In this document: positions 17,334 through 28,534 of the stretch, one piece after another
Layout of the letters: every line of letters starts with the position of its first letter
Numbering within the stretch: the stretch's first letter is position 1
Assembly: GCF_001465545.3 (NCBI RefSeq)
Contig: NZ_CP013480.3
Location: forward strand, 5,704,001-5,768,000
Length of the DNA stretch: 64,000 bases
Reading direction: 5' to 3'
Source: Pandoraea norimbergensis
Lineage (GTDB): Bacteria; Pseudomonadota; Gammaproteobacteria; Burkholderiales; Burkholderiaceae
The notes under the pieces: generated by a model
What the model was told of the DNA's origin: nothing
The model's database searches: none
Seen by the model: only the letters and a program-made list of their open reading frames with translations
Made by a program: the position numbers and the translations under genes

Positions 17334-18719
17334 TCAATGCGCCGCGAAGGTTACGCGCTCGGGCACCGGCTTGAACGTGCCGCGTTTGCTCCAGATCGGC
17401 ATCAGCCAGAAGAATCCGAAGTAATACAGCGCGCCGATTTGCGAGACCGCAGTCTTCACGGGCGTCGGCTCCTGGATACCCAGGTAACCCAGCACAGCAA
17501 AGATGACGACGAGGATACCCAACAACACCTTATGAAATCCCGGACGGTACCGGATCGACTTCACCGGGCTCTGGTCCAGCCACGGCAGGAAGAACAGCGT
17601 CACCACCGCGCCGCCCATCACCACCACGCCCCAGAACTTGGCTTCGATCAGGAACATCGCCAACAACAGCAACACCACACCGCCAGAACCCGCCACCTTG
17701 GTGGTGGCCGCCGCGCGACCCTTGATCCACCACACGGCCGCGACGATCACCGTCAACGCCATCAGCACGTGCTTGAAGTCATCGGTCGTGGCCCGCAGCA
17801 TCGAGTAGAACGGCGTGAAGTACCAGACCGGTGCGATGTGCGGCGGCGTCTTGAGCGAGTCGGACGGGATGAAGTTGTTCGCTTCGAGGAAGTACCCGCC
17901 CATCGTCGGCGCAAAGAACACGATCGCCGAGAACACCATCAGGAACACACCCACACCCATGATGTCGTGCACGGTGTAGTACGGATGGAACGGAATGCCG
18001 TCGAGCGGCCGGCCGTTGGCGTCCTTCTTGTCCTTGATCTCGATGCCGTCGGGGTTGTTCGAACCCACTTCGTGCAACGCAATGATGTGCGCCACGATCA
18101 GGCCAATCAGCACCAGCGGAATCGCAATCACGTGGAAGGCGAAGAAGCGGTTGAGCGTCGCGTCCGACACCACGTAGTCGCCACGAATCCACAGCGACAG
18201 ATCCGGGCCGATGAACGGAATTGCCGAGAAGAGGTTCACGATCACCTGTGCGCCCCAATACGACATCTGACCCCACGGCAGCAGATACCCGAAGAACGCC
18301 TCGGCCATCAGGCACAGAAAGATCAGACACCCGAACACCCACACCAGCTCACGCGGCTTGCGGTACGAACCGTACAACAGCCCCCGGAACATATGCAGAT
18401 ACACGACCACGAAGAACATCGACGCGCCCGTGGAATGCATGTAGCGGATGAGCCATCCCCACGGCACCTCGCGCATGATGTATTCGACCGACGCAAACGC
18501 AAGGTTGGCGTCCGGCTTGTAGTTCATCACCAGGAAAATGCCGGTGACGATCTGAATCACCAGCACCAGCATCGCCAGCGATCCGAAGAAATACCAGAAG
18601 TTGAAGTTTTTAGGGGCGTAGTACTCGGAAGCGTGATCTTTCCAAAGCTGTGTCAGCGGGAAGCGACGATCGATCCAGCCCAGCAAGCCCGTCGTGTCGA
18701 CCTGTTTGTCGGCGGCCAT
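17334..18719 (-). CDS. petB: Cytochrome b of the bc1 complex
   Basis: 461-residue membrane subunit carrying two b haems and the quinone sites. Paired histidines are visible in HSTGASM...YLHMFRG and in FFAFHVIAIP...HIIALHE. The quinol-site motif reads PVWY instead of the mitochondrial PEWY, a variant I recall from beta/gamma-proteobacteria. It begins three bases after the Rieske gene stops and overlaps the petC frame. Confidence 0.96.
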   Translation of the reverse strand: MAADKQVDTTGLLGWIDRRFPLTQLWKDHASEYYAPKNFNFWYFFGSLAMLVLVIQIVTGIFLVMNYKPDANLAFASVEYIMREVPWGWLIRYMHSTGASMFFVVVYLHMFRGLLYGSYRKPRELVWVFGCLIFLCLMAEAFFGYLLPWGQMSYWGAQVIVNLFSAIPFIGPDLSLWIRGDYVVSDATLNRFFAFHVIAIPLVLIGLIVAHIIALHEVGSNNPDGIEIKDKKDANGRPLDGIPFHPYYTVHDIMGVGVFLMVFSAIVFFAPTMGGYFLEANNFIPSDSLKTPPHIAPVWYFTPFYSMLRATTDDFKHVLMALTVIVAAVWWIKGRAAATTKVAGSGGVVLLLLAMFLIEAKFWGVVVMGGAVVTLFFLPWLDQSPVKSIRYRPGFHKVLLGILVVIFAVLGYLGIQEPTPVKTAVSQIGALYYFGFFWLMPIWSKRGTFKPVPERVTFAAH

Positions 18720-18721
18720 GG

Positions 18722-19336
18722 TTACGCTTCTCCTTTTTCGTCTTTACCGATCACGAGCCGAGTGTCGTTCACGAACATGAAACGAGGAACGTCGAGATTC
18801 TTCGGTGCCGGCTTGTTCTTGAACACGCGGCCCGACATGTCGTACGTAGAACCATGGCACGGGCACAGGAAGCCCGGATCGTGCCCCAAAGCAGGGATGG
18901 TATTGGCGTCGTAAGGACCCGATGGAATGCACCCCAGATGGGTACAGATGCCGACCACAACGAGCAGATCCTTATGCTCGGCACGCGCCCGAAACGCGTT
19001 CTTGCAATAGTCGGGCATCGGGTAGGAGAAAGTCTCCTTGGAGTCCGGATCAGCGAGTTCGCCCGTCACTTTGGACAGCGAATCCATTTCCGCCGGCGTG
19101 CGGCGCACGATCCACACCGGCAGACCACGCCACGCCACGGTCATCTTTTCGCCGGGCTTGAGATTACTGATATCGGCCTCGACCGGCGCACCGCCCGCCT
19201 TGGCTCGCTCAGAGGGTTCCAGAGAACTGACGAAAGGAACAAGTGTTGCAACGCCGCCCACGCCTCCAGCTACGGACGTTGCAATCAGCAGATTCCGGCG
19301 GCTACTGTCGACGGCCTTTTCTTGATTGTCACTCAT
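18722..19336 (-). CDS. petA: Rieske iron-sulfur subunit of the bc1 complex
   Basis: 204 residues. The N-terminal membrane anchor begins with a twin-arginine motif (SSRRNLLI), so it should be exported folded by the Tat system encoded at 22.4-24.1 kb. The cluster-binding boxes are CTHLGC and CPCHGS. I chose ATG 19336 (MSDNQEK), which has a G-rich ribosome-binding site; an ATG 12 bases upstream is less likely. First gene of petABC. Confidence 0.95.
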   Translation of the reverse strand: MSDNQEKAVDSSRRNLLIATSVAGGVGGVATLVPFVSSLEPSERAKAGGAPVEADISNLKPGEKMTVAWRGLPVWIVRRTPAEMDSLSKVTGELADPDSKETFSYPMPDYCKNAFRARAEHKDLLVVVGICTHLGCIPSGPYDANTIPALGHDPGFLCPCHGSTYDMSGRVFKNKPAPKNLDVPRFMFVNDTRLVIGKDEKGEA

Positions 19337-19642
19337 CACAAGCCCCACACGGTTGATTTGGTATTTCCGTCAACCTTAAATCATACGCGAGCGTAAATGC
19401 CTGAAACAACGGCTAAACGCCCCAGTCTCCTAGTGGTTTTCGCGTATTTTCAAAGGATTAACGTACCCTGCGGGCGGCTGATGCTCACCCGGGGTTTCGC
19501 TTCTGGGATGCTGCACGAGAGTCGCTATGATCGCCGCTTTCGTTGACGCGTGCACGACATTTAGTCATCATTTTCCCTGTCTCACCCCGGTGACAGCTAC
19601 TGTGCGCGCCCCCGGCCCTCATTAAAACAGCGGAGGAATGGC
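19337..19642. other. Divergent intergenic region petA / mscL
   Basis: About 300 bp that should hold the promoters of petABC (minus) and mscL (plus). I see no gene, clear operator or hairpin in it. Confidence 0.5.
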
Positions 19643-20089
19643 ATGAGCTTCATGTCGGAATTCAAGGAATTTGCCGTCAAAGGCAATGTGGTCGATCTGG
19701 CCGTCGGTGTGATCATCGGCGCGGCATTCGGCAAGATCGTCGACTCGGTCGTCAAAGACCTCATCATGCCGATTGTCGGCGCCATCTTCGGTGGCCTCGA
19801 CTTCTCGAGCAAATTCATTCTGCTCGGCGCCATCCCGCCCGACTTCAAAGGCAACCCCACGTCGTACGCCGATCTGACCAAGGCCGGCGTTGCCGTCTTC
19901 GGTTACGGCAACTTCATCACCGTCGCCATCAACTTCATCATTCTGGCGTTCATCATCTTCATCATGGTCAAGCAGATCAACCGCTTGAAGCGCCCGGCCC
20001 CGGAAGCCCCGGCGGCACCGGCCCCCACGCCGGAAGACATCGTTCTGCTGCGCGAAATCCGCGACAGCCTCAAGAAGCAGAACGGCTGA
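19643..20089 (+). CDS. mscL: Large-conductance mechanosensitive channel
   Basis: 148-residue inner-membrane channel that opens on hypo-osmotic shock. First transmembrane helix [20 protein letters not shown] is the family hallmark; the second is [23 protein letters not shown]. The tail is alanine/proline-rich then a charged C-terminal helix. GGAGG precedes the ATG. Single-gene unit. Confidence 0.97.
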   Translation: MSFMSEFKEFAVKGNVVDLAVGVIIGAAFGKIVDSVVKDLIMPIVGAIFGGLDFSSKFILLGAIPPDFKGNPTSYADLTKAGVAVFGYGNFITVAINFIILAFIIFIMVKQINRLKRPAPEAPAAPAPTPEDIVLLREIRDSLKKQNG

Positions 20090-20105
20090 GCTTTCTGGCC
20101 TGTCT

Positions 20106-20135
20106 GCCAGCCACCCGCGTTGCGCGGTGGCTGGC
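20106..20135 (+). terminator. Hairpin after mscL
   Basis: A 10-bp GC-rich perfect stem (20106-20115 with 20126-20135), 17 bp after the mscL stop; no T-run follows, so termination strength is uncertain. Confidence 0.4.
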
Positions 20136-20184
20136 CCTCGCACCTGCCCGCATCCGCTCCCGGCTCAAACCGGCTCAGACCGGC

Positions 20185-20934
20185 TCAGACCGGATTAGGC
20201 ATGTCGAAGAATTTGTGTTCGAGGCCGAAGCGTTCGGCGACATGTTCGCCAACGGCTCTCGCCCCGCCGCGCTCCGTGGCGTGGTGCCCCGCGGCCAGAT
20301 AGCCGACGCCGCTCTCGTGCGCGAGGTGAGTGGTCGGTTCGGACACTTCACCGCTGATGTAGACGTCCGCCCCCGTGGCGATGGCCGCCTCGAAGAAGCC
20401 CTGCGCGCCACCCGTGCACCATGCGACGCGTCGGACCACGCGATCGGGTTCGCCCAGCATGAGCGGCGTGCGGCCCAGTGTCGCTTCGACATGGGCGGCG
20501 AGTTCGGCCAAGGTCGTGGGCTGCGCGGGCCTGCCGAGCCATCCGAGCTGATCGGGGCCGAAACGCCCGCCATCGTCGGCGAATCCCAGCAGTTTGCCCA
20601 GTTGCGCGTTGTTGCCCAACTCGGGGTGCGCGTCGAGCGGCAGGTGGAAGGCGAACAGGTTGATGTCGTTGCCGATCAGTAAGCCAAGGCGTCGGCGTTT
20701 CATCCCCACAACACGGGCATCTTCGTTCTTCCAGAAGTAGCCGTGATGGACGATGACCGCGTCGGCGCCCCAGTCACGCGCCGCTACAAGAAACGCCAGG
20801 CTGGCGGTCACGCCGCTGGCGATTTTGCGGATCTCATCGCGCCCTTCAACCTGTAGGCCGTTGGGGCAGTAATCGCGAAATTGCGCGATTTGCAGGGTAT
20901 CGTTCAGATACAATTCGAGTTCAACACGATTCAT
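20185..20934 (-). CDS. Nif3-like dinuclear metal-centre protein
   Basis: 249-residue member of the NIF3/YbgI family (GTP cyclohydrolase 1 type 2 homologues), toroidal hexamers with two metal ions per subunit; cellular role unclear. Metal-ligand segments are visible as VIVHHGYFW and [13 protein letters not shown]. It is divergent from the HtrA gene with only 18 bp between the start codons. Its 3' flank carries a short tandem repeat of ACCGGCTCAG (about 20162-20193). Confidence 0.92.
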   Translation of the reverse strand: MNRVELELYLNDTLQIAQFRDYCPNGLQVEGRDEIRKIASGVTASLAFLVAARDWGADAVIVHHGYFWKNEDARVVGMKRRRLGLLIGNDINLFAFHLPLDAHPELGNNAQLGKLLGFADDGGRFGPDQLGWLGRPAQPTTLAELAAHVEATLGRTPLMLGEPDRVVRRVAWCTGGAQGFFEAAIATGADVYISGEVSEPTTHLAHESGVGYLAAGHHATERGGARAVGEHVAERFGLEHKFFDMPNPV

Positions 20935-20952
20935 ATAAGGTCTCGCTCTTTC

Positions 20953-22170
20953 ATGCTCAGACGCTTCTGGCTACTGTTCGCGCAAGCGGTCACCGTGCTG
21001 CTTGCGTTGCTCTTCATCATTGCCACGCTCAAGCCGCAGTGGTTGCAACGCCAGGGTTCGTTCGGCAAACAGTTGGCCAACCCGATCATCGCCCTTCAGG
21101 AAGTCGCCCCCAGCCTGTCGGACAAGCCGGCTACCGGCTCTTACGCCGACGGCGCGCAAAAGGCCATGCCCGCGGTCGTCAGCATTTTTTCCAGCAAGGA
21201 ACAAAAGCAGAATCGCGACCCGCGCCTTGATGATCCGCTGTTCCGTTACTTCTTCGGCGACGGCGGCGGCACGGTGCGGCAAGACCCGGTCTCGAGCCTC
21301 GGCTCGGGCGTGATCGTCAGCAGTGAGGGCTATATTCTCACGAATCATCACGTGGTGGACGGCGCCGACGAGATCGAAGTCGCCCTCGCCGATGGCCGCA
21401 AAGCCCGCGCGAAACTCGTCGGCAGCGACCCCGAGACCGACCTCGCCGTGCTCAAGATCACGCTGGACAACCTGCCCGCCATCACGCTCGGCCGCATGGA
21501 TCAGGTGCGCGTCGGCGATGTGGTGCTGGCCATCGGGAACCCGTTCGGCGTCGGCCAGACGGTGACGATGGGCATCATCAGCGCGCTCGGCCGGAACCAC
21601 CTCGACATCAGCACCTTCGAGAACTTCATCCAGACAGATGCGGCGATCAACCCCGGCAACTCGGGTGGCGCGCTGGTCGACGTGAACGGCAATCTGCTCG
21701 GCATCAACACGGCGATCTACTCACGCAGCGGCGGCAACATGGGGATCGGCTTCGCCATTCCGGTGTCAACGGCGCGCACGGTGCTCGAGAGCATCATCAC
21801 CAGCGGTACGGTCACGCGTGGCTGGGTCGGTGTGGAACCGCAGGACATCACGTCCGATATCGCTGAATCGTTTGGCTTGCAGCAGGACTCGGGCGTGATC
21901 ATCGCCGGTGTCGTGCAAGGCGGGCCAGCGGACAAGGCTGGCGTGCAACCGGGCGACATACTGACCAAGGTCAACGACGAGTCGATCCGCGACACGACCG
22001 AACTGCTCAACGTGATCGCGCAGATCAAGCCGGGTACGCAGGCGAAGATCCACGTCACGCGCAAGAAGAAGGATATGGACCTGACCGTGACCATCGGCAA
22101 GCGTCCGCCGCCGCCCAAGCGCCCTGCGCAGGACGACGACGACAGCAACGACGAGAACGGCGCCGACTGA
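20953..22170 (+). CDS. HtrA/Deg-family periplasmic serine protease
   Basis: 405-residue trypsin-like protease for envelope quality control. The N-terminal hydrophobic segment ([20 protein letters not shown]) looks like an uncleaved anchor. The catalytic triad is visible as His in [10 protein letters not shown], Asp in [10 protein letters not shown] and Ser in NPGNSGGAL. One PDZ domain follows ([10 protein letters not shown] to about residue 375). A proline-rich, acidic tail ends the protein. With a single PDZ and anchor it resembles DegS/HhoB-type proteins more than DegP. Confidence 0.93.
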   Translation: MLRRFWLLFAQAVTVLLALLFIIATLKPQWLQRQGSFGKQLANPIIALQEVAPSLSDKPATGSYADGAQKAMPAVVSIFSSKEQKQNRDPRLDDPLFRYFFGDGGGTVRQDPVSSLGSGVIVSSEGYILTNHHVVDGADEIEVALADGRKARAKLVGSDPETDLAVLKITLDNLPAITLGRMDQVRVGDVVLAIGNPFGVGQTVTMGIISALGRNHLDISTFENFIQTDAAINPGNSGGALVDVNGNLLGINTAIYSRSGGNMGIGFAIPVSTARTVLESIITSGTVTRGWVGVEPQDITSDIAESFGLQQDSGVIIAGVVQGGPADKAGVQPGDILTKVNDESIRDTTELLNVIAQIKPGTQAKIHVTRKKKDMDLTVTIGKRPPPPKRPAQDDDDSNDENGAD

Positions 22171-22207
22171 CGGCAAGCTGGGGCTCACGCTCCGGTGTCG
22201 GAACTAC

Positions 22208-22237
22208 AAAACGGCTGCGCTTCGGCGCGGCCGTTTT
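22208..22237 (+). terminator. Rho-independent terminator of the HtrA gene
   Basis: 13-bp stem with one G-T pair (22208-22220 with 22225-22237) closed by a stable TTCG tetraloop and followed by a T-run. Confidence 0.88.
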
Positions 22238-22324
22238 TGTTTCGCCGACGCGTTTGGCCGACGCGTCTGTCCGCCGCGTTTTGCATCGCCACGGGCTTCG
22301 CACCGGATTGCCATGGGCAATAAA

Positions 22325-22350
22325 AAAGCACGGGACGCAGCCCGTGCTTT
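22325..22350. terminator. Terminator serving tatC (and read-through from htrA)
   Basis: 10-bp perfect stem (22325-22334 with 22341-22350) with A-run on the left and T-rich right side; it can work in both directions between the convergent htrA and tatC genes. Confidence 0.85.
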
Positions 22351-22384
22351 CTTTATTACTCGTGGTGACTCACAACTTCGTCAC

Positions 22385-22432
22385 GTCGTTATGTCGTTAT
22401 GTCGTTATGTCGCTACGCCGTCACGTCGTTAC
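22385..22432. repeat. 8-bp tandem repeat at the tatC stop
   Basis: Three exact copies of GTCGTTAT (22385, 22393, 22401) followed by three degenerate 8-mers (GTCGCTAC, GCCGTCAC, GTCGTTAC). The right end overlaps the tatC stop codon. Confidence 0.75.
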
Positions 22433-23214
22433 GGCGTCGCCTGCCCGTTCTCTTTCTCTTCGTTCGTGTGTCCTTGCTTGACGAAGATCCGTGCCGCAAT
22501 CAGGCCGAGTTCGTAGAGGATACAGAGCGGAATGGCAAGCATCAGCTGCGAGAGCATGTCCGGCGGCGTCACTACGGCGGCGAGCACGAAGGCACCGACG
22601 ATCACGTACGGGCGAATCTGCTTGAGCTTCTCGATGCTCACGACACCCATGCGCGCGAGCACCACCACGACCACCGGCACTTCGAAGGTCACCCCGAAGC
22701 ATAGGAACATGGTCAGGACAAAACTCACGTAATTGTCGATATCGGTATTCATCTCCGCGCCCAGCGGCGCGTTGTAATGCGCCATGAAGTGGAACACGGT
22801 CGGGAACACCAGGAAGTACGCGAACGCCATGCCGATCAGGAACAGCGAGTAACTGCTCACTACCAGCGGAAATACCAGCTTCTTCTCGTGCTGATACAGC
22901 CCCGGCGCAACGAATGCCCAGGCCTGATACAGCACGATGGGGAGCGCAATCACGAACGCGACCATCATCGTGACTTTCATCGGCACGAAGAACGATCCGG
23001 TGATGTCCGTGACAATCATCTTGCCGCCGGCGGGCAGCGATTGCGTCAACGGGCGCGAGAGCAGACGGAAGATATCCGGCGCCCAATAGACCAGCGAGAG
23101 GAACACCACGATCACCGCCGCGCCCGCGCGAATGATGCGGTTGCGCAGCTCGATCAGGTGCGAGATGAAAGTCTCTTCGGTGCCCCCGTCAGGGGTTTGC
23201 TTGTCGTCGCTCAC
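22429..23214 (-). CDS. tatC: Sec-independent translocase TatC
   Basis: 261-residue, six-helix inner-membrane receptor for twin-arginine signals. Conserved HLIELRNRIIRA near the N-terminus and FGVTFEVPVVVVVL in the fifth helix region. Last gene of tatABC; a short tandem repeat starts at its stop. Confidence 0.96.
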   Translation of the reverse strand: MSDDKQTPDGGTEETFISHLIELRNRIIRAGAAVIVVFLSLVYWAPDIFRLLSRPLTQSLPAGGKMIVTDITGSFFVPMKVTMMVAFVIALPIVLYQAWAFVAPGLYQHEKKLVFPLVVSSYSLFLIGMAFAYFLVFPTVFHFMAHYNAPLGAEMNTDIDNYVSFVLTMFLCFGVTFEVPVVVVVLARMGVVSIEKLKQIRPYVIVGAFVLAAVVTPPDMLSQLMLAIPLCILYELGLIAARIFVKQGHTNEEKENGQATP

Positions 23215-23278
23215 GTCGACTTATCCAGGAATGAGGCCGGTACGGCGCAAGGTGGCGGAAATAAGGTGCGCACGCGCC

Positions 23279-23821
23279 TCAGAAGAACTTGACGGGACGG
23301 CGCAGCTTGGCCGGCGTATGCCGCGCGACCCGCGCCGCACCTGACTGCACTTTCGTGCGCGTGGCGCTGGCCTGCTTGAACCACACCGGCGTTGCATTGC
23401 GGCGCACGCGCCAGTTGCGGCGCTTGGTCGACGCACGAATGCCGGACGTGACGACCGGCTCGGCGAGGTAGCTGTCGGAGTAGCCGGTCGCGGCATCGGT
23501 GCCACCTCCGGCAATCTCGCTGCTCGACGTGCCCGTGGCGCTTGCCCAGGCCTCGTTGAGCGAGGACTCCTGCTCATTCAGATGTTTCTGAACCGTGCTC
23601 TGGGCGCTGCGTGCCGCGTTCTCGAACTCGCTTCGCATGTTGCGAAGTTCGTCGAGCTCCATCTCGCGGCCCACCTCGGCCTTCACATCGTTGATGTAAC
23701 GCTGGGCGCGGCCAAACAGCGCGCCCGCCGTGCGTGCCACCTTCGGCAGACGCTCGGGACCGATCACGACCAGCGCCACAACGCCGATCAACATCAGTTT
23801 GGAAAGGCCGAGATCGATCAT
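23279..23821 (-). CDS. tatB: Sec-independent translocase TatB
   Basis: 180 residues: short N-terminal helix (LSKLMLIGVVALVVIGPERLP), amphipathic helix rich in charged residues to about residue 75, then a poorly conserved, basic C-terminal tail. Twelve bp after tatA. Confidence 0.94.
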   Translation of the reverse strand: MIDLGLSKLMLIGVVALVVIGPERLPKVARTAGALFGRAQRYINDVKAEVGREMELDELRNMRSEFENAARSAQSTVQKHLNEQESSLNEAWASATGTSSSEIAGGGTDAATGYSDSYLAEPVVTSGIRASTKRRNWRVRRNATPVWFKQASATRTKVQSGAARVARHTPAKLRRPVKFF

Positions 23822-23833
23822 GTCGACGCCGAC

Positions 23834-24079
23834 TTAGCCTTGCTTGTTGTTGCTCGCGTCCTTGGCCTGCACGTCGATGGTCGTCGAGTCGCGCAGTTCC
23901 TTGGCCGTCATCGGGTCTTCCTTGGCGGCCGGGGCGCTTTCGCCTTCCTTCATGCCGTCCTTGAAGCCCTTGACTGCACCGCCCAGATCGCTGCCCATGT
24001 TACGCAGCTTCTTGGTGCCAAAAACCATCATCACGATCACCAGCACGATCAGCCAGTGCCAAATACTCAACGAACCCAT
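23834..24079 (-). CDS. tatA: Sec-independent translocase TatA
   Basis: 81-residue pore-forming subunit: membrane helix [21 protein letters not shown] followed by the amphipathic helix ([14 protein letters not shown]) typical of TatA. ATG 24079 has AAGGAG eight bases upstream; a GTG six bases earlier is less likely. Confidence 0.95.
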   Translation of the reverse strand: MGSLSIWHWLIVLVIVMMVFGTKKLRNMGSDLGGAVKGFKDGMKEGESAPAAKEDPMTAKELRDSTTIDVQAKDASNNKQG

Positions 24080-24347
24080 GACCACTCTCCTTGCGTGATT
24101 CGCCCCGGCCGACTTGCGGCGAGGGTCTTATCGGACAACCCCGTCCGATGCATTGTATTTGCCCGTGTGAGCGCCGCAATGTGCCCCATTGTGGCACATC
24201 GGGCGTCACGTCCAGCATCGTAACCGTGTCGGACGCCGGGTAGAAATAAATGTTTCGTGAAACCTTTCCCGATGCGGCACTAGCGCACCGTGAACCGGCG
24301 ACCTGCGGCAATCTTCCGCATCCCGCCGATGCTTCACGTCATTTGCC

Positions 24348-24722
24348 TCACATGCGCTTCCACGGCCGCGGGCCCGCCAGAATATGCATGTGAAGATGAT
24401 AAACCTCTTGTCCGCCGCCCGGGCCGTTGTTCACGACCACCCGGAAGCCGTTGCCGTCGACGTTCTCAGGGTCGCCGTCGTAGGCGTAACCCTGCTCGGC
24501 AGCGAGCTTCGGCGCGAGCAGCAGCATCTTGCCGAGCAATGCCTGATCTTCCGGCTGCGCATCCTGCAACGTAGCGATGTGCTTGCGCGGCACCATGAGC
24601 AAGTGCAGGTCGGCGGCCGGATTGATGTCCTTGAACACAATCACGTCGTCATCGGCATACACCTGTGTGCTCGGAATTTGCCCGGCGACGATTTTGCAGA
24701 AGATACAGTTGTCGTGCGTCAT
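24348..24722 (-). CDS. HIT-family nucleotide hydrolase (HINT type)
   Basis: 124-residue purine nucleoside phosphoramidase-like protein. Family hallmarks: CIFCKI near the N-terminus and the histidine triad HLHMHIL near the C-terminus. It lies in the array between the DUF4870-like gene and tatA. Confidence 0.95.
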   Translation of the reverse strand: MTHDNCIFCKIVAGQIPSTQVYADDDVIVFKDINPAADLHLLMVPRKHIATLQDAQPEDQALLGKMLLLAPKLAAEQGYAYDGDPENVDGNGFRVVVNNGPGGGQEVYHLHMHILAGPRPWKRM

Positions 24723-24818
24723 GCGGATGTCTTCCTCTCCAATGTCTCAAAGGGAGTAACCCAAAGGGAGTGACCCAAATCGACGGCCTCGATCAAACGG
24801 GGCCGCCTGCGTCAGCGA

Positions 24819-25241
24819 TCAGGTGCGCGCCGCGTACATGGGCTTGTTGTCGTTCAGGTACAGCCAGCCCTTCACGATCCGGTACAGCGTCCAGATGCCG
24901 AGCACCCAGAGAATCGCGAAACCGACCATCACCACCGCCAACGCCACGCCCAACACGCCCCACAGCACCGACCACCAGAAGGTGCGGATCTGCCACGTGA
25001 AGTGCGACGCGTAGAGCGTGCCGACAGCATCGTCACGCTTGATGTAGTTGATGATGATCGCCACGATGGCCGTCACGCCGCCGGTGAGCCAAAACAGGGC
25101 GTACAGGGCGTAGAGCACGTGCGTGAGCTTGCGCAGCGCGCGCTCTTGCTCGGTCGTGGGCGGATTGACGACGTAAGGGTTGCCGGGGTTGCCGGTGCTG
25201 CCGGAAGGGTTGGTCGTACCGGGGGTCTGCGGATCGTTCAT
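24819..25241 (-). CDS. DUF4870-like small membrane protein
   Basis: 140 residues with an N-terminal Asn/Pro/Gly-rich stretch and three hydrophobic helices (VLYALYALFWLTGGVTAIVA, a central FWWSVLWGVLGVALAVVMVG, and FAILWVLGIWTLYRIV). The pattern fits DUF4870 membrane proteins of unknown function commonly found after hisE in this family. Confidence 0.75.
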   Translation of the reverse strand: MNDPQTPGTTNPSGSTGNPGNPYVVNPPTTEQERALRKLTHVLYALYALFWLTGGVTAIVAIIINYIKRDDAVGTLYASHFTWQIRTFWWSVLWGVLGVALAVVMVGFAILWVLGIWTLYRIVKGWLYLNDNKPMYAART

Positions 25242-25367
25242 GGATGGTCTCCCTCGCGTCTGCCGGCGTGATGCGCCGGCATGTCGAATCGGTACAGTGT
25301 GTGCGGCGCTCGGTGCAGGTGTGCCGGCGTGCAGGCAGTCGATGCCGGCGCGCCAGACGGCCCCATA

Positions 25368-25724
25368 TCAGTCGGCGTGTTCGCCGCGCGTGCCCCGCTG
25401 GGCCTTTTCCGTCAGCCCCGAGAGGCCTTCACGGCGTGCCAGCTCGGCGAGTACTTCGTCCGGGCTCAGGTCGTGGTGCGCGAGCAGCACCATGCAGTGG
25501 AACCACAGGTCGGCGGTCTCGTTGACCAGCTTCTGGCGCAGATTGTCTGCGCCGCCGATGCGGATGTCCTTGGCGGCGAGCACCACTTCGGTGGCTTCTT
25601 CGCCGATCTTCTTGCAAATCGCGTCGTCACCCTTGTGGAACAGGCGCGCAACGTACGATTTATCCGGATCGCCGCCACGACGCGAGGCGATCACTTCGGC
25701 AACACGCGCAAGCGTATCGTTCAT
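25368..25724 (-). CDS. hisE: Phosphoribosyl-ATP pyrophosphatase
   Basis: Second step of histidine synthesis. All-alpha MazG-like fold with [15 protein letters not shown] and [19 protein letters not shown]. About 118 residues from ATG 25724; a GTG at 25733 overlapping the hisI stop (GTGA) would add three residues. hisE and hisI are separate here. Confidence 0.95.
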   Translation of the reverse strand: MNDTLARVAEVIASRRGGDPDKSYVARLFHKGDDAICKKIGEEATEVVLAAKDIRIGGADNLRQKLVNETADLWFHCMVLLAHHDLSPDEVLAELARREGLSGLTEKAQRGTRGEHAD

Positions 25725-25729
25725 GGTGC

Positions 25730-26128
25730 TCACTTATAGATCTTGTGCGGGTCTTTGAGCACCGGCTCGACGGTGGCCCATTGGCCGTCGTCGACAGTGC
25801 CCTCGAACTTCTGGAAGAAACAGGAATGGCGGCCGGTATGGCACGCAATGCCGTCGATCTGCTCGACCTTGAGCAGCACCACGTCTTCGTCGCAGTCGAG
25901 GCGAATCTCGTGCACTTTCTGCACGTGGCCCGACTCTTCGCCCTTGTGCCACAGGCGTTTGCGCGAGCGCGAGTAGTAGACGGCCTCGCGGGTCTCGACC
26001 GTGCGCGCGAGCGCTTCACGATTCATCCACGCGAACATCAGCACGTCGTTACTGCCGACTTCCTGCGCGATCACGGGCACGAGGCCCTGAGCGTCCCAAC
26101 TTACCTTGTCCAGCCAGTCTTGCGTCAT
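25730..26128 (-). CDS. hisI: Phosphoribosyl-AMP cyclohydrolase
   Basis: 132-residue third-step enzyme. Metal-binding residues lie in [13 protein letters not shown] and [14 protein letters not shown] 26128 follows the hisF stop by 17 bp. Confidence 0.95.
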   Translation of the reverse strand: MTQDWLDKVSWDAQGLVPVIAQEVGSNDVLMFAWMNREALARTVETREAVYYSRSRKRLWHKGEESGHVQKVHEIRLDCDEDVVLLKVEQIDGIACHTGRHSCFFQKFEGTVDDGQWATVEPVLKDPHKIYK

Positions 26129-26145
26129 GATCCGTTGATTCCCGT

Positions 26146-26919
<774 letters not shown>

Positions 26920-26957
26920 GATGTTGGCACACGAGACGGCCGCAGCCGTGAGCTCGC

Positions 26958-27707
26958 TTATGCCGCTCCTTGGGAAAGCTCGTCTGCACGCGTTTGCGCC
27001 GACGAGAAATTCAGGTCGCCCGAGTAGATCGCGCGACCGCAGATGACGCCTTCGACGCCCTCGTTCTGCACGTCGCACAGCGCGTCGATGTCACCCAGGT
27101 TGGACAGACCGCCGCTGGCGATCACCGGCACCGTCACGGCCTGCGCGAGGCGCACGGTCGCTTCGATGTTGATGCCTTGCAGCATGCCGTCACGGCCGAT
27201 GTCGGTGTAGATGATCGACTCGATGCCGTAGTCTTCGAACTTGCGCGCGAGATCCACGACTTCGTGACCGCTCAGCTTGCTCCATCCATCGGTCGCCACT
27301 TTGCCGTCCTTGGCATCGAGACCCACGATGATGTGCCCGCCGAAGGCGCTGCAAGCGTCCTTCAGGAAGCCGGGGTCCTTCACCGCCGCCGTGCCGATGA
27401 TCACGTACGACAGACCGTCGTCGAGATAGCGCTCGATGGTGTTGAGGTCGCGAATACCGCCGCCCAGCTGCACGGGGATGTCTGCGCCCACTTCCTGAAT
27501 GATGGAGCGGATGGCAGCCTCGTTACGCGGCTTGCCAACGAATGCGCCGTTCAAGTCCACCAGATGGAGGCGGCGTGCACCCTGCTCGACCCAATGTCGG
27601 GCCATGGCAGCGGGGTCCTCCGAGAAAACAGTGGCTTGATCCATGTCGCCTTGTTTAAGGCGTACACATTGACCGTCTTTAAGGTCGATGGCCGGGATGA
27701 GCAGCAT
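26958..27707 (-). CDS. hisA: ProFAR isomerase
   Basis: 249-residue TIM barrel homologous to HisF. Catalytic Asp in [11 protein letters not shown] and second Asp in [13 protein letters not shown] chose ATG 27707 because the family motif begins directly after it; the frame is open further upstream without similarity. Confidence 0.97.
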   Translation of the reverse strand: MLLIPAIDLKDGQCVRLKQGDMDQATVFSEDPAAMARHWVEQGARRLHLVDLNGAFVGKPRNEAAIRSIIQEVGADIPVQLGGGIRDLNTIERYLDDGLSYVIIGTAAVKDPGFLKDACSAFGGHIIVGLDAKDGKVATDGWSKLSGHEVVDLARKFEDYGIESIIYTDIGRDGMLQGINIEATVRLAQAVTVPVIASGGLSNLGDIDALCDVQNEGVEGVICGRAIYSGDLNFSSAQTRADELSQGAA

Positions 27708-27895
27708 AGGCAATCGTGAAACGTCGCTAGTGGGAAGTAAAAGGAATTCGCGTAAAACGCGGACAACGCAAAACCGATCCCTGCCCTGCAAGGCGCCGGC
27801 ACGTCGGGATCGGATTATTCAACATGACACAGTATAAGCTGGCTCAGCCGGCAGGCCCGGGCACCGAAGCGCCGCACGGGTCCCGCTCAGGCGGG

Positions 27896-28534
27896 TTAAG
27901 GTTTCCACTGTGCAAAATTGCGGTAAAGCGCAAGCCCTGCGTGGGCGCTCTTTTCCGGGTGGAACTGGGTGGCAAAGATATTATCTTGGGCCACTGCACA
28001 GGTAAAGGGCACCCCATAGACCGTCTCGCCCGCCGTCAGTTCGGCGCTGGCGGGGACGACGTAGTAACTGTGCACGAAATAAAAGTAGCTGTCGTCGGGC
28101 ACACCGGCCCAGATCGGGTGAGCCCGTGACTGACGCACGCGGTTCCAGCCCATCTGCGGCACCTTGAAGCGCGAACCGTCGTCTTGCAACTGGCCTTCCA
28201 GATCGAAGCGCACCACACGGCCCGGCAGCAGGCCGAGCGCGGGCGTGTTGCCCTCGTCGGAAATGTCGAACAGCATCTGCTCGCCCACGCACACGCCGAA
28301 CATCGGCTTGGTGGCGGCGGCCTCGACAACGGCTTCACGCAGGCCCGACTCGTTCAGGCAGCCCATGCAGTCGCGCATGGCGCCCTGACCCGGCAGCACC
28401 ACGCGGTCGGCGGCGCGAATCTCGGCGGCGTCGCTGCTGATGCTCACGTCGGCCTCCGGCGCAGCAGCACGCAGCGCCTGATAGACCGAGCGCAGGTTGC
28501 CCATTCCGTAGTCGACAATCGCAATCTTATTCAT
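27896..28534 (-). CDS. hisH: Imidazole glycerol phosphate synthase, glutaminase subunit
   Basis: 212-residue class I glutamine amidotransferase. Nucleophile Cys in FGVCVGEQ, and the His/Glu pair in [10 protein letters not shown]. Its ATG overlaps the marC stop (ATGA). Confidence 0.97.
   Translation of the reverse strand: MNKIAIVDYGMGNLRSVYQALRAAAPEADVSISSDAAEIRAADRVVLPGQGAMRDCMGCLNESGLREAVVEAAATKPMFGVCVGEQMLFDISDEGNTPALGLLPGRVVRFDLEGQLQDDGSRFKVPQMGWNRVRQSRAHPIWAGVPDDSYFYFVHSYYVVPASAELTAGETVYGVPFTCAVAQDNIFATQFHPEKSAHAGLALYRNFAQWKP

Noticed and set aside
17328..18914. 528-codon plus-strand frame over petB
   Set aside because: Antisense shadow of cytochrome b with an abnormal His/Arg/Gln composition.
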